Assembly: GCA_002320935.1 (NCBI GenBank)
Contig: DCLG01000092.1
Span: forward strand, 69,190 to 76,875
Direction of reading: 5' to 3'
DNA from: Pedobacter sp. UBA1654
Lineage (GTDB): Bacteria > Bacteroidota > Bacteroidia > Sphingobacteriales > Sphingobacteriaceae
DNA length: 7,686 nucleotides
A model generated the notes under the pieces. It saw nothing but the letters and a program-made list of their open reading frames with translations, did no database searches and was not told the origin of the DNA. How positions within the stretch are numbered: position 1 is the stretch's first letter; the number at the start of each line of letters is the position of its first letter. Shown piece after piece: positions 1 to 6,365 of this stretch. The translations under genes were made by a program, and so were the position numbers.

Positions 1-1988
1 TGATCGTTACGCCAGCTGGTACCCAGATCCCTTTAAACCAGGTGGCTTCAGTAGAGGAAATTGAAGGTCCAAACCAGATCCAGCGGGAGGATGCGAAACG
101 CCGGATCACTGTAGGTTTTAATGTGAGGGGGCGTGACGTGCAATCTGTAGTAGAAGATCTGCAAGCAAAAATTGTTCAGAAGGTGAAACTGGAACCAGGT
201 TATAACATTGTATATGGCGGTTCATTTGAGAACCTGCAGCAGGCAAAACAACGATTAACCCTTGCCGTTCCGGTGGCATTGCTGCTGATATTCGGAATGC
301 TTTATTTCGCTTTTAAGTCACTGAAGGAAGCTGCATTAATCTACACTGCGATCCCGCTTTCAGCTATAGGGGGCGTATTCGCGCTTGCTATCCGTGACAT
401 GCCGTTCAGTATCTCCGCCGGCGTTGGTTTCATTGCCTTGTTTGGCGTGGCAGTGCTAAATGGAATTGTGCTCATCTCAGAATTTAACCGCATCAAAAAA
501 GAAGGTAAGATCACGGACCCTATGGAACTGATCAGATCGGGCACGAGGAATCGTCTGCGGCCAGTGCTGATGACCGCCGCTGTGGCCTCGCTGGGTTTCC
601 TGCCCATGGCATTAAGTAATGGCGCAGGAGCAGAGGTTCAAAGACCATTAGCGACCGTCGTAATTGGTGGACTGATTACTGCAACGTTCCTGACCCTGTT
701 TGTGTTGCCAGCACTTTACCTATTGTTTGAAAGTAAAATAAAAATGAAAGTGAATCCTGCTATTATTACGGTTCTCCTGCTTTTAACTGGCTTGTCACAG
801 CTTAATGCACAAGAGCAGTCCAGCCAAATTCCCTTACAAGCTGCAATTGATACAGCGCTCAAATACAATCTGCAGGCACAGTCTGCAACATTAAATGCAC
901 AAGCCGAGAAGGTACGTCAGAAAACGGGTTGGGACATACCAAAAACTGAACTAAACGGAGAGTATGGACAGGTAAATAGTCCCACGAATGACTTGCGCCT
1001 GGGTGTACAGCAGTCCTTCAGTTTTCCCACCGTATATTCCAACCAGAAACGCAGTCTGGAACAAAATTATTTTGCTGCGGAACTGCGGTCCAGGGTCACT
1101 GAACTCGACATCAGGACGAATGTCCGCAGTATTTTTTACCAGCTGGTTTACCTTCAGGAAAAGCAGAAATTGCTTTTATATGCGGACAGCATCTATCAGC
1201 TTTTTGAAAATAAGACAAATCTGAGGTTCAAGGTCGGCGAAACGGACATCCTCGAAAAGACAACCGCATCCGCTCACCGTCAGCAGATTGCCAACCAACT
1301 GAGGATGCTGGAAGGGGACATGAACATTGCTCTGGGCAGGTTCAATTTATGGCTTGGTAAAGAGCAGCAGTACGTGCCGCAAGTAGCAAGTAAGGATATC
1401 CGCTTGCTGATGCCTGTGGTGCTGGCAGAACCGGAAGACCTGTTGCAGGTCAGGTTATTGAATCATGAGGCTGAAGCAGCCCGCTGGCGCTGGCGCACAG
1501 AAAAATCCAGGCTACTCCCTGATTTCTTCATCGGATACAATAATCAGAGCATTGCCGGTACGCAGCTCATCAACGGCCAGGAAACCTATGTGCCTGCCAG
1601 TAAACGCTTCAATTACGTGAATGCCGGCATAAGTGTGCCGCTATTCTTCGGAGCGCAATCATCGAGAACTTCTGCGGCGAAGCTCGACTGGCAGCTGGCG
1701 CAGAAGCGAAAGGATTATGCGGTACAACAAACGAAAACCGAAAAATCAACGATCCTTTTGGAAGTTAAGAAATTTGGCGCCAGTCTGGACTATTTCGAGC
1801 AAACCGGACTTCAGAATGCGAATCTGATCATCAATACAGCAGATAAGCAATTTGTTGGAGGTGAAATTAACTACCTGCAATGGGTGATTCTGGTAGATCA
1901 GGCCATCAGTATAAAAAATGAATACCTCGACATGCTGAACAACTACAATCAGGCAGTCATACAAGCTCAAAAAATCAATAATCTTTAG
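1..1988 (+). CDS. CusA/CzcA-type heavy-metal efflux RND pump fused to a TolC-like outer-membrane channel (5' end missing)
   Basis: The reading frame is open from base 3, so the gene starts left of the window and the GTG at 42 is an internal Val codon. Counting residues from that GTG, 1-70 is the end of the periplasmic porter domain. Five membrane segments (about 73-92, 98-117, 122-146, 174-192 and 204-228) match RND helices TM8-TM12. Segment three carries the family signature GFIALFGVAVLNGIVLIS. A signal-peptide-like stretch follows (235-256), and residues 257-648 form a full-length outer-membrane-factor domain with the two-repeat helical pattern and the QSFSFPTVY block typical of CzcC/CusC-like channels. 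The family exports divalent or monovalent metal cations by proton antiport; the actual metal cannot be told because the TM4 and substrate-site residues lie outside the window. Pump-channel fusions are known in Bacteroidota. The adaptor gene follows after 10 bp, so this is an operon. Confidence 0.93.
   Translation, partial: IVTPAGTQIPLNQVASVEEIEGPNQIQREDAKRRITVGFNVRGRDVQSVVEDLQAKIVQKVKLEPGYNIVYGGSFENLQQAKQRLTLAVPVALLLIFGMLYFAFKSLKEAALIYTAIPLSAIGGVFALAIRDMPFSISAGVGFIALFGVAVLNGIVLISEFNRIKKEGKITDPMELIRSGTRNRLRPVLMTAAVASLGFLPMALSNGAGAEVQRPLATVVIGGLITATFLTLFVLPALYLLFESKIKMKVNPAIITVLLLLTGLSQLNAQEQSSQIPLQAAIDTALKYNLQAQSATLNAQAEKVRQKTGWDIPKTELNGEYGQVNSPTNDLRLGVQQSFSFPTVYSNQKRSLEQNYFAAELRSRVTELDIRTNVRSIFYQLVYLQEKQKLLLYADSIYQLFENKTNLRFKVGETDILEKTTASAHRQQIANQLRMLEGDMNIALGRFNLWLGKEQQYVPQVASKDIRLLMPVVLAEPEDLLQVRLLNHEAEAARWRWRTEKSRLLPDFFIGYNNQSIAGTQLINGQETYVPASKRFNYVNAGISVPLFFGAQSSRTSAAKLDWQLAQKRKDYAVQQTKTEKSTILLEVKKFGASLDYFEQTGLQNANLIINTADKQFVGGEINYLQWVILVDQAISIKNEYLDMLNNYNQAVIQAQKINNL
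744..809 (+). other. Internal signal-peptide-like segment joining the RND and TolC domains
   Basis: Directly after the last RND helix the frame reads Met-Lys, a hydrophobic core with a Leu run (IITVLLLLTGLSQ) and an Ala-X-Ala-like end (LNA before QEQ). This has all parts of a signal peptidase I signal peptide. The mature-like sequence after it begins the outer-membrane-factor domain. The ATG at 744 follows an A-rich stretch but no Shine-Dalgarno sequence. Two readings fit: an in-frame relic of a once separate channel gene that still acts as an internal, cleavable export signal, or a second translation start for the channel alone. The segment itself is seen directly; cleavage is inferred. Confidence 0.6.
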
Positions 1989-1998
1989 TGCATAAAAA

Positions 1999-3141
1999 AT
2001 GAAAAAATGTTTGTTTTACCTATATATTCCCTTGTTCCTTACTGCCTGCGGCGAGGTTAAAACTGATAACGCGGCTGAATCAGCAGAGGAGGCAGTAGCA
2101 GATACGACACTGGTTAACATCTCCGCGCAGCAAATGAAAACAGCAGCGATAGAAATCGGCACTGCTGAAGAGCGTGCAGTAAGCGGCAGCATACGCCTGC
2201 AGGGTACAATTGATGTTCCACCGCAGAGCACCGTCAGTGTAAGTTTTCCACTTGGAGGCTACCTGAAATCTACAGACCTGCTGCCAGGTATGCACGTGAG
2301 AAAGGGGCAGGTGCTCGGGGTTTTGCAGGACATGCAGTTTATCCAGTTGCAGCAAGATTACCTGACTGCGAAAGAGCGGTTAAACCTGGCCACGAACGAG
2401 TATAAACGATACGAAGAACTGAATGTGAATAAGGCAGCCAGCGATAAAGTGTTTCAGCAGAGTCGTGTAGAAATGGAAACCCAGCGGATCAACATGCAGG
2501 CGCTTGCAGAAAAACTTGAACTCATAGGCATCAATGCCCGCCGACTAACCTCCTCTAACATCTCAAAAAGTGTCAATATCTTGTCGCCCATCGATGGCTT
2601 TGTTGCTAAAGTGGATGTGAACATCGGCAAATACACCGCCCCGACAGACGTACTGTTTGAACTTGTAAATCCTAAAGATATTCACCTGGCCTTAAACGTG
2701 TTTGAACAGGATGTTAATAATTTGTCCATCGGCCAGCGCGTGATGGCTTTTAAAAATGATCGTCCGGAAAAGAAGTACGAAGCGGAAATCATTTTGATCA
2801 GCAAGAATTTAAACGCAGATCGTACAGCCACGGTGCACTGCCACTTTGAGCAGTTCGATCCTTCCTTGTTGCCGGGGATGTTTATGAATGCAGAAGTCGA
2901 AGTTCAGAATAACAAAGCACTAACGCTTAATGAAGATGCAATTGTAAGATGGCAGAATAACTACTATGTTTTTGTGGCCAGCGGTGATAACAATTTCAAA
3001 ATGACAAAGGTGAGTTTGGGGAACAAGTCAGCGGGCAAACAGCAGATTACTGCAGCTGACATTACCAGCTCAACCAAACTGGTTACAAGAAATGCTTATA
3101 CTTTGCTGATGAAATTAAAAAACAGTGGTGAAGAAGAATAA
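1999..3141 (+). CDS. CusB/CzcB-type periplasmic adaptor lipoprotein of the RND efflux system
   Basis: This 380-residue protein is a membrane fusion (HlyD-like) adaptor that bridges the inner-membrane pump and outer-membrane channel in the periplasm. It starts with a lipoprotein signal whose lipobox is LTAC, so Cys17 should be lipidated. Residues about 75-113 and 190-222 are the two halves of the lipoyl-like barrel-sandwich domain (LSPIDGFVAKVDVNIGKY is the second half). The stretch between them, about 114-185, is a Gln/Glu/Leu-rich alpha-helical hairpin. A beta-barrel covers about 226-302, including the LLPGMFMNAEV block, and a membrane-proximal domain runs to about 372. Length is usual for the family. 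I see no extra His/Met-rich metal-binding tail. It follows the pump-channel gene after 10 bp, so the two are almost certainly co-transcribed. The start has an A-rich stretch (TAAAAA) rather than a Shine-Dalgarno site. The substrate metal is not assignable. Confidence 0.93.
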   Translation: MKKCLFYLYIPLFLTACGEVKTDNAAESAEEAVADTTLVNISAQQMKTAAIEIGTAEERAVSGSIRLQGTIDVPPQSTVSVSFPLGGYLKSTDLLPGMHVRKGQVLGVLQDMQFIQLQQDYLTAKERLNLATNEYKRYEELNVNKAASDKVFQQSRVEMETQRINMQALAEKLELIGINARRLTSSNISKSVNILSPIDGFVAKVDVNIGKYTAPTDVLFELVNPKDIHLALNVFEQDVNNLSIGQRVMAFKNDRPEKKYEAEIILISKNLNADRTATVHCHFEQFDPSLLPGMFMNAEVEVQNNKALTLNEDAIVRWQNNYYVFVASGDNNFKMTKVSLGNKSAGKQQITAADITSSTKLVTRNAYTLLMKLKNSGEEE

Positions 3142-3273
3142 TTGGCCTGCTTTCCTTGAGAAATAAAGAAGACCAGAAATATAGATTAAGAGAACAATAT
3201 TAACAGACAATCGTTATATTTATTCATCGCCTGCAATAAGGCTTTTCACAGGCTTAATGAACTCGGAGCATCG

Positions 3274-3287
3274 CCCTTGTACATGGG
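3274..3287. promoter_or_regulatory. Near-perfect 14-bp palindrome upstream of the desaturase (possible operator)
   Basis: CCCTTGTACATGGG is an inverted repeat with six of seven pairs matched and one T/T mismatch. It ends 15 bp before the desaturase ATG, a position where a repressor or an RNA structure could act. No known regulator site is recognised, and short palindromes arise by chance, so this is only a candidate. Confidence 0.2.
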
Positions 3288-3306
3288 TAAAAACACGAGA
3301 ACATGA
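3283..3306 (+). CDS. Possible seven-codon leader ORF coupled to the desaturase start
   Basis: An ATG at 3283 opens a short frame encoding MGKNTRT. Its TGA stop overlaps the desaturase ATG as ATGA, the usual geometry for stop-start translational coupling. The desaturase start has no good Shine-Dalgarno site of its own, which would make coupling useful. No ribosome site is visible for the leader either, and a frame this short is easily fortuitous. Confidence 0.2.
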   Translation: MGKNTRT

Positions 3307-4400
3307 AAGTAAGTACAAAATTCCCAAGTGCCCAGGGTATGAATTTCTATGGGGAATTAAGAAAACGGGTAAATAAAGACTTTAGTGACAAGGGAATAAG
3401 TGTCCATGCAAACGGAAAGATGTGGCTGAAGGCATCAATCTTCCTGTCTCTTTTTATTGCACTCTACTTCACCATATTGCTTGTAAACTTAAATGGGTTT
3501 GCGCTCGCGGGATTAACAATCATGTTGGGTGTAGTTTGTGCATTTATCGGTTTCAATGTTTGTCATGATGCTATACACGGGGCATTTTCCGCTAACAAGA
3601 AAACAAACAAGCGTTTAAGTTTAATATTTCACTTAGTAGGTGCCAATCCCTATGTCTGGAACATTACCCATAATGTCGTTCATCATACCTATACCAATAT
3701 ACCGGGTCACGACGAGGATATAGAGATCGCTCCGGGGTTAATCCGGATTTCTGCTGAAGATGAGCATCGACCCCACCAGCGGTACCAGCAATTGTATGCT
3801 TTCCCCTTGTATGGTCTGGCATCTTTGTCCTGGGTGTTACGAAAAGATTTCAAAAAGTTCTTCCAGAAGCGGATTGGTGCGAGAGAAAATGTTCATCCGA
3901 AAATTGAATATTTCAATCTGTTTTTCTTCAAAGCATTGTACTACATCTTATTCATCGCACTTCCGATTTTCATGATGAATCTTCCCTGGTGGCAGGTCCT
4001 GTTAGGATTTGTATTGCTGCATTTGGCTCAGGGTGTAACCATGGGACTGGTCTTTCAGCTGGCGCACGTAGTTGAAGGCACTGCATTTCCAGTACCAAAC
4101 GAAAGCGGTAATATGGAAGAAGCCTGGGCTGAACACCAGATGCGGACCACTGCGAATTTTGCAACGCATTCTCCTGCAGCTGCATTCTTTCTGGGTGGAT
4201 TAAACAGGCAGATCGAACACCACCTTTTTCCTAAGATCTGTCATGTTCATTACGGCCGCATATCGGTTATTGTAAAACAAACAGCACTAGAATTCGGAAT
4301 TCCTTATCACGAGAATAGCACCTTCATGGCTGCGCTCGGCTCGCATTACAGGATGTTAAAAGCTATGGGTTCTCCGGCAACAATGCCTTCTTCATCATAA
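3303..4400 (+). CDS. Membrane fatty-acid (acyl-CoA/acyl-lipid) desaturase
   Basis: This 365-residue integral membrane protein has the three histidine boxes that bind the di-iron centre of desaturases: HDAIH at 88-92, HNVVHH at 123-128 and QIEHH at 303-307. The Gln-led third box and the total length place it in the COG3239 linoleoyl-CoA/DesA-like group, which introduces a cis double bond into fatty acyl chains and helps set membrane fluidity. Hydrophobic segments lie at about 44-86 (two helices) and about 205-255, with the His boxes facing the cytoplasm as usual. There is no cytochrome b5 domain, so electrons must come from a separate donor not seen here. The start is firm: an in-frame TAA lies at 3288-3290 and no other start codon comes between. 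Bond position cannot be predicted. It probably forms its own transcription unit, separated by 161 bp from the efflux operon, and its 3' end overlaps the facing acetyltransferase gene. Confidence 0.92.
   Translation: MKVSTKFPSAQGMNFYGELRKRVNKDFSDKGISVHANGKMWLKASIFLSLFIALYFTILLVNLNGFALAGLTIMLGVVCAFIGFNVCHDAIHGAFSANKKTNKRLSLIFHLVGANPYVWNITHNVVHHTYTNIPGHDEDIEIAPGLIRISAEDEHRPHQRYQQLYAFPLYGLASLSWVLRKDFKKFFQKRIGARENVHPKIEYFNLFFFKALYYILFIALPIFMMNLPWWQVLLGFVLLHLAQGVTMGLVFQLAHVVEGTAFPVPNESGNMEEAWAEHQMRTTANFATHSPAAAFFLGGLNRQIEHHLFPKICHVHYGRISVIVKQTALEFGIPYHENSTFMAALGSHYRMLKAMGSPATMPSSS
4363..4400. other. 38-bp tail-to-tail overlap of the desaturase and PaiA-like genes
   Basis: The last 12 codons plus stop of the desaturase (+ strand) and the last 11 codons plus stop of the acetyltransferase (- strand) use the same bases in different frames. 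There is therefore no room for a conventional intergenic bidirectional terminator, and either transcript would run into the other gene. Confidence 0.9.
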
Positions 4401-4896
4401 TATCCGTTTGTTCTTCATCTCCAAGTTTAAATACATGTTTGTCAAAGGCTACAAAGCCGTTCTTCTTGTAGAAGTTGATTGCCCGGGGATTTTCTTCCCA
4501 TACACCTAGCCAGACATAAGCAAGCTTCATGTCATGAGCAACCTGGATTGCTTTTTCATAAAGCACCTGACCGATTTTCGCTCCATGATATTGCTGCAGG
4601 ACGTATATGCGTTCGATTTCCAGGCCATTGCTGTCTTGTAATTCCGTCTGTGCTCCGCCTGTGTTTAGCTTCAGATAGCCGATCACATCTTCACCTTTGA
4701 TCGCAAAGAAAAATTGGGATCCTTCATGACGCAGCTCAGTTGATAGCTTTTCTTCTGAAAAACCTTCCTTCAGGTATTTAGCCATGCTTTCTGCAGAATT
4801 GTTTGAAGAAAAGGTCTCCTGAAAGGTGCGGCGACCAATGTCCTGTAATTGCTCAATATCTTTTATGGTAACAGCTTTGATTTCGATGGGTTCCAT
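4363..4896 (-). CDS. GNAT-family N-acetyltransferase, PaiA-like
   Basis: This 177-residue protein has the GNAT fold throughout. The N-terminal part contains TFQETFSSNNSAESMAKYL, resembling the matching block of Bacillus PaiA, a spermidine/spermine acetyltransferase. Next come the central strand IGYLKLN, the LEIERIYVL strand before the acetyl-CoA loop, the loop at 104-109 (HGAKIG), and WLGVWEENPRAINFYKKNGF at 129-148, where Tyr143 sits at the usual catalytic-acid position. GDEEQTDIMM near the C-terminus also matches PaiA-like proteins. The likely reaction is transfer of acetyl from acetyl-CoA to a small amine such as a polyamine; the substrate is inferred from resemblance recalled from memory. 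The first Gly of the common Q/R-x-x-G-x-G/A loop is Lys107. It lies 29 bp downstream of another GNAT gene on the same strand, so the two are probably co-transcribed. Confidence 0.88.
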   Translation of the reverse strand: MEPIEIKAVTIKDIEQLQDIGRRTFQETFSSNNSAESMAKYLKEGFSEEKLSTELRHEGSQFFFAIKGEDVIGYLKLNTGGAQTELQDSNGLEIERIYVLQQYHGAKIGQVLYEKAIQVAHDMKLAYVWLGVWEENPRAINFYKKNGFVAFDKHVFKLGDEEQTDIMMKKALLPENP

Positions 4897-4925
4897 TTAT
4901 TTATAGTCAGATGAATGATGCAAGA

Positions 4926-5438
4926 TTATGCAGGGCTAAGTGTCTTTTCGAAAGCCTTACGGGGACTGCCTCTGAAATAGACCTCACCGCAATATTTATA
5001 ACCGGTTTTTTCGAATAAAGCCAGCATTGCAGTATTATCAAAATTCGTGTCTGCCCGTACACTGAAGATTTTATTGTCCAATGCAAATTGATCAATAAAA
5101 CCCAGCAGGACCCGTGCTATACCTTTGCCGACATACATTGATGAAACCGCTACCCGGTGAAACACTACAAAGTCTCCCTGCGTCAGCCACTGTCCTTCGA
5201 TATCCTTGTATGCTGGTTCATCATTAATCACGATGACGCAGTAAGCAACGATCACTTCATTGTCTGTGATTACATAACCATAGCCATGTTCTATGTCCGA
5301 TTCTACTACAGAAGGATTTGGATATCCATCCTGCCATTGATTGCTGCCGTCATTCTTCCTTCGAACGATCGCATCGTTGAGGATCTGCCAGATATCCGCA
5401 GCCTGATCCTTCTTCGCTTTTTCAAATTTATAATTCAT
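4926..5438 (-). CDS. GNAT-family N-acetyltransferase of unknown substrate
   Basis: With the ATG at 5438 the protein has 170 residues and begins MNYKFEKAKKDQ, the first strand of a GNAT fold. A start further out would need the TTG at 5486 and add 16 residues that do not look like part of the fold, so the ATG is preferred. The acetyl-CoA loop is at 103-108 (VGKGIA), following the FHRVAVSSMY strand. The C-terminal part has RADTNFDNTAMLALFEKTGY and CGEVYFRG, a pattern I associate with a common uncharacterised Bacteroidota GNAT group. The conserved N-terminal stretch RRKNDGSNQWQDGYPNP probably shapes the acceptor pocket. The acceptor is unknown. It shows little similarity to the next GNAT gene beyond the fold, so the pair does not look like a recent tandem duplication. 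It is the first gene of a likely two-gene unit. Confidence 0.88.
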   Translation of the reverse strand: MNYKFEKAKKDQAADIWQILNDAIVRRKNDGSNQWQDGYPNPSVVESDIEHGYGYVITDNEVIVAYCVIVINDEPAYKDIEGQWLTQGDFVVFHRVAVSSMYVGKGIARVLLGFIDQFALDNKIFSVRADTNFDNTAMLALFEKTGYKYCGEVYFRGSPRKAFEKTLSPA

Positions 5439-5552
5439 GTCTGGCGTACAGATTAATTTTTTGTATTTAGTTGCCTTGTACTGCAATGTTAAGGCTTTTT
5501 GCCCAATTCATGTTCAATTTCACCCTTGATAAATTAAAGCCATCATCTGCCT
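5439..5552. other. 114-bp gap between response regulator and GNAT genes, no firm signal
   Basis: This gap should hold the end of the two-component transcript and the promoter of the GNAT pair, all on the - strand. I found no convincing Bacteroidota promoter (TTTG then TAnnTTTG) in it. Two weak hairpins are present: a 21-nt imperfect one over the regulator stop codon (5535-5555), and GCCTT/AAGGC (5473-5495), which is followed by five T only when read on the + strand, where no gene would need it. Confidence 0.5.
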
Positions 5553-6365
5553 TTATATTGTTCGTTTTCTATGCTGAATATATTCCGTGGGAGACATGCC
5601 GAACTGTTTAGAGAAGTTCCTGCCAAAGTGATTCTGGGAACTGTATCCAACTAATTCAGAGATCTCGTAAATTTTCAAACTCCCTTCATCCAGCAATTCT
5701 GCTGCCTTTTTTAAACGTGTTACATTAATGAGCTCATTGGGAGACAGGTCTGAAATCAGCTTTATTTTACGGTATAAAGTAGGCCTGCTGATATTCATTT
5801 CCTCAGCAATCAGTTCTACATCGAGTGCAGGATTATCAATGTTTTTATGAATCGCGGTCTGCAACTTTTGTAAAAACTGCTCATCGGCCCGAGAGTGCGC
5901 AATACTGTTGATGTGTATAAGTGGCGAACTGGAAAAATATGCACGTAGGGTAGATCTGTTCTTGATCAGCGACGAGATCTGTGCCAGCAGGAAATCTGGT
6001 GAAAAAGGTTTTTCAACGTAAGCATCAGCACCGAGCTCCAGGCCTTCTATTTTTGATTGTACATTCGTTTTTGAGGTTAGCAGGATGACTGGAATGTGGC
6101 AGTAATTGGTGTTTGTCTTGATCGATTCGCAAAGTGCATAGCCATCCATCTCGGGCATCATAATATCGGCGACCACGAGCGTGACGATCTCATGTTCCAG
6201 GATCTTCATGGCTTTCAGGCCGGATGTAGCTGTAAGTACTTCATAGTGTTCAGACAGATCGTCGGAAATGAAGTCAAGAATATCCTCGTTATCATCGACG
6301 ATTAAAATGGTAGATCGGATCTGTCGGTACTGCTGATTGCTGCTGTTGGTAAGTGCTTTTTCCAT
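5553..6365 (-). CDS. Response regulator with receiver and AraC-type DNA-binding domains (C-terminal half of an HTCS)
   Basis: This 270-residue protein has a CheY-like receiver at about 19-135: acidic pocket Asp24-Asp25, phosphoacceptor Asp67 in VVADIMMPEMDG, Thr97 in ILLTS and Lys119 in VEKPF, all key residues present. A linker follows, then an AraC-type double helix-turn-helix at about 165-267, with ISRPTLYRKIKLISDLSPNE as the first unit and ISELVGYSSQNHFGRNFSKQ as the second. It should bind DNA when phosphorylated by the adjoining sensor kinase. ATG 6365 is the only standard start ahead of the receiver; an in-frame TGA lies one codon further upstream (6371-6369). No Shine-Dalgarno site is visible. 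The first 64 bp overlap the kinase gene in another frame. In typical Bacteroidota HTCS proteins this module is fused to the kinase, so this may be the detached half of a frame-broken gene. Confidence 0.92.
   Translation of the reverse strand: MEKALTNSSNQQYRQIRSTILIVDDNEDILDFISDDLSEHYEVLTATSGLKAMKILEHEIVTLVVADIMMPEMDGYALCESIKTNTNYCHIPVILLTSKTNVQSKIEGLELGADAYVEKPFSPDFLLAQISSLIKNRSTLRAYFSSSPLIHINSIAHSRADEQFLQKLQTAIHKNIDNPALDVELIAEEMNISRPTLYRKIKLISDLSPNELINVTRLKKAAELLDEGSLKIYEISELVGYSSQNHFGRNFSKQFGMSPTEYIQHRKRTI
6302..6365 (-). other. 64-bp overlap and -1 frame step between sensor kinase and response regulator
   Basis: On the - strand the kinase reads GAA AAA TGG AAA AAG, while the regulator reads ATG GAA AAA GCA one nucleotide earlier. 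Two A5 runs (+ strand T runs at 6365-6369 and 6357-6361) lie at the junction. One extra A in either run would make the kinase frame continue straight into the receiver. The kinase's last 21 codons and stop are therefore out-of-frame reading of regulator sequence. Confidence 0.75.

Noticed and set aside
341..607. 88-codon open frame on the - strand inside the RND pump, and similar antisense frames elsewhere
   Set aside because: Each is fully inside a strongly recognised gene on the other strand and encodes no recognisable domain.
3215..3222. TATATTTA in the spacer before the desaturase, one base from TAnnTTTG
   Set aside because: No TTTG-like -33 element and no TTGACA-like box at the proper spacing; AT-rich spacers give such matches by chance.
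3257..3376. 39-codon ORF starting in the spacer and running into the desaturase gene
   Set aside because: No ribosome site, no recognisable protein features, and most of it is out-of-frame desaturase coding sequence.
5423..5430. Exact match to the Bacteroidota -7 element TAnnTTTG (TAAATTTG) on the - strand
   Set aside because: It lies inside codons 4-6 of the first GNAT gene, downstream of its ATG, has no matching -33 element at the right spacing, and no later start would suit the fold.
5439..5486. TTG start extending the first GNAT protein by 16 residues
   Set aside because: The ATG at 5438 begins directly at the conserved fold; the extra residues are basic and unstructured-looking, and TTG is a poor start.
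5473..5500. Hairpin GCCTT/AAGGC followed by TTTTT on the + strand, terminator-like
   Set aside because: The stem is only 5 bp with a 13-nt loop, and no + strand gene ends upstream of it; on the - strand, where genes run, there is no T tract after it.
5535..5555. 21-nt imperfect hairpin over the response-regulator stop codon
   Set aside because: Five A/T-rich pairs, a mismatch and two more pairs, without a clear U tract; too weak to call a terminator.
6312..6322. AGATCGGATCT palindrome within the kinase/regulator overlap
   Set aside because: A one-nucleotide loop cannot form an RNA hairpin, and the site is coding in two frames; probably fortuitous.
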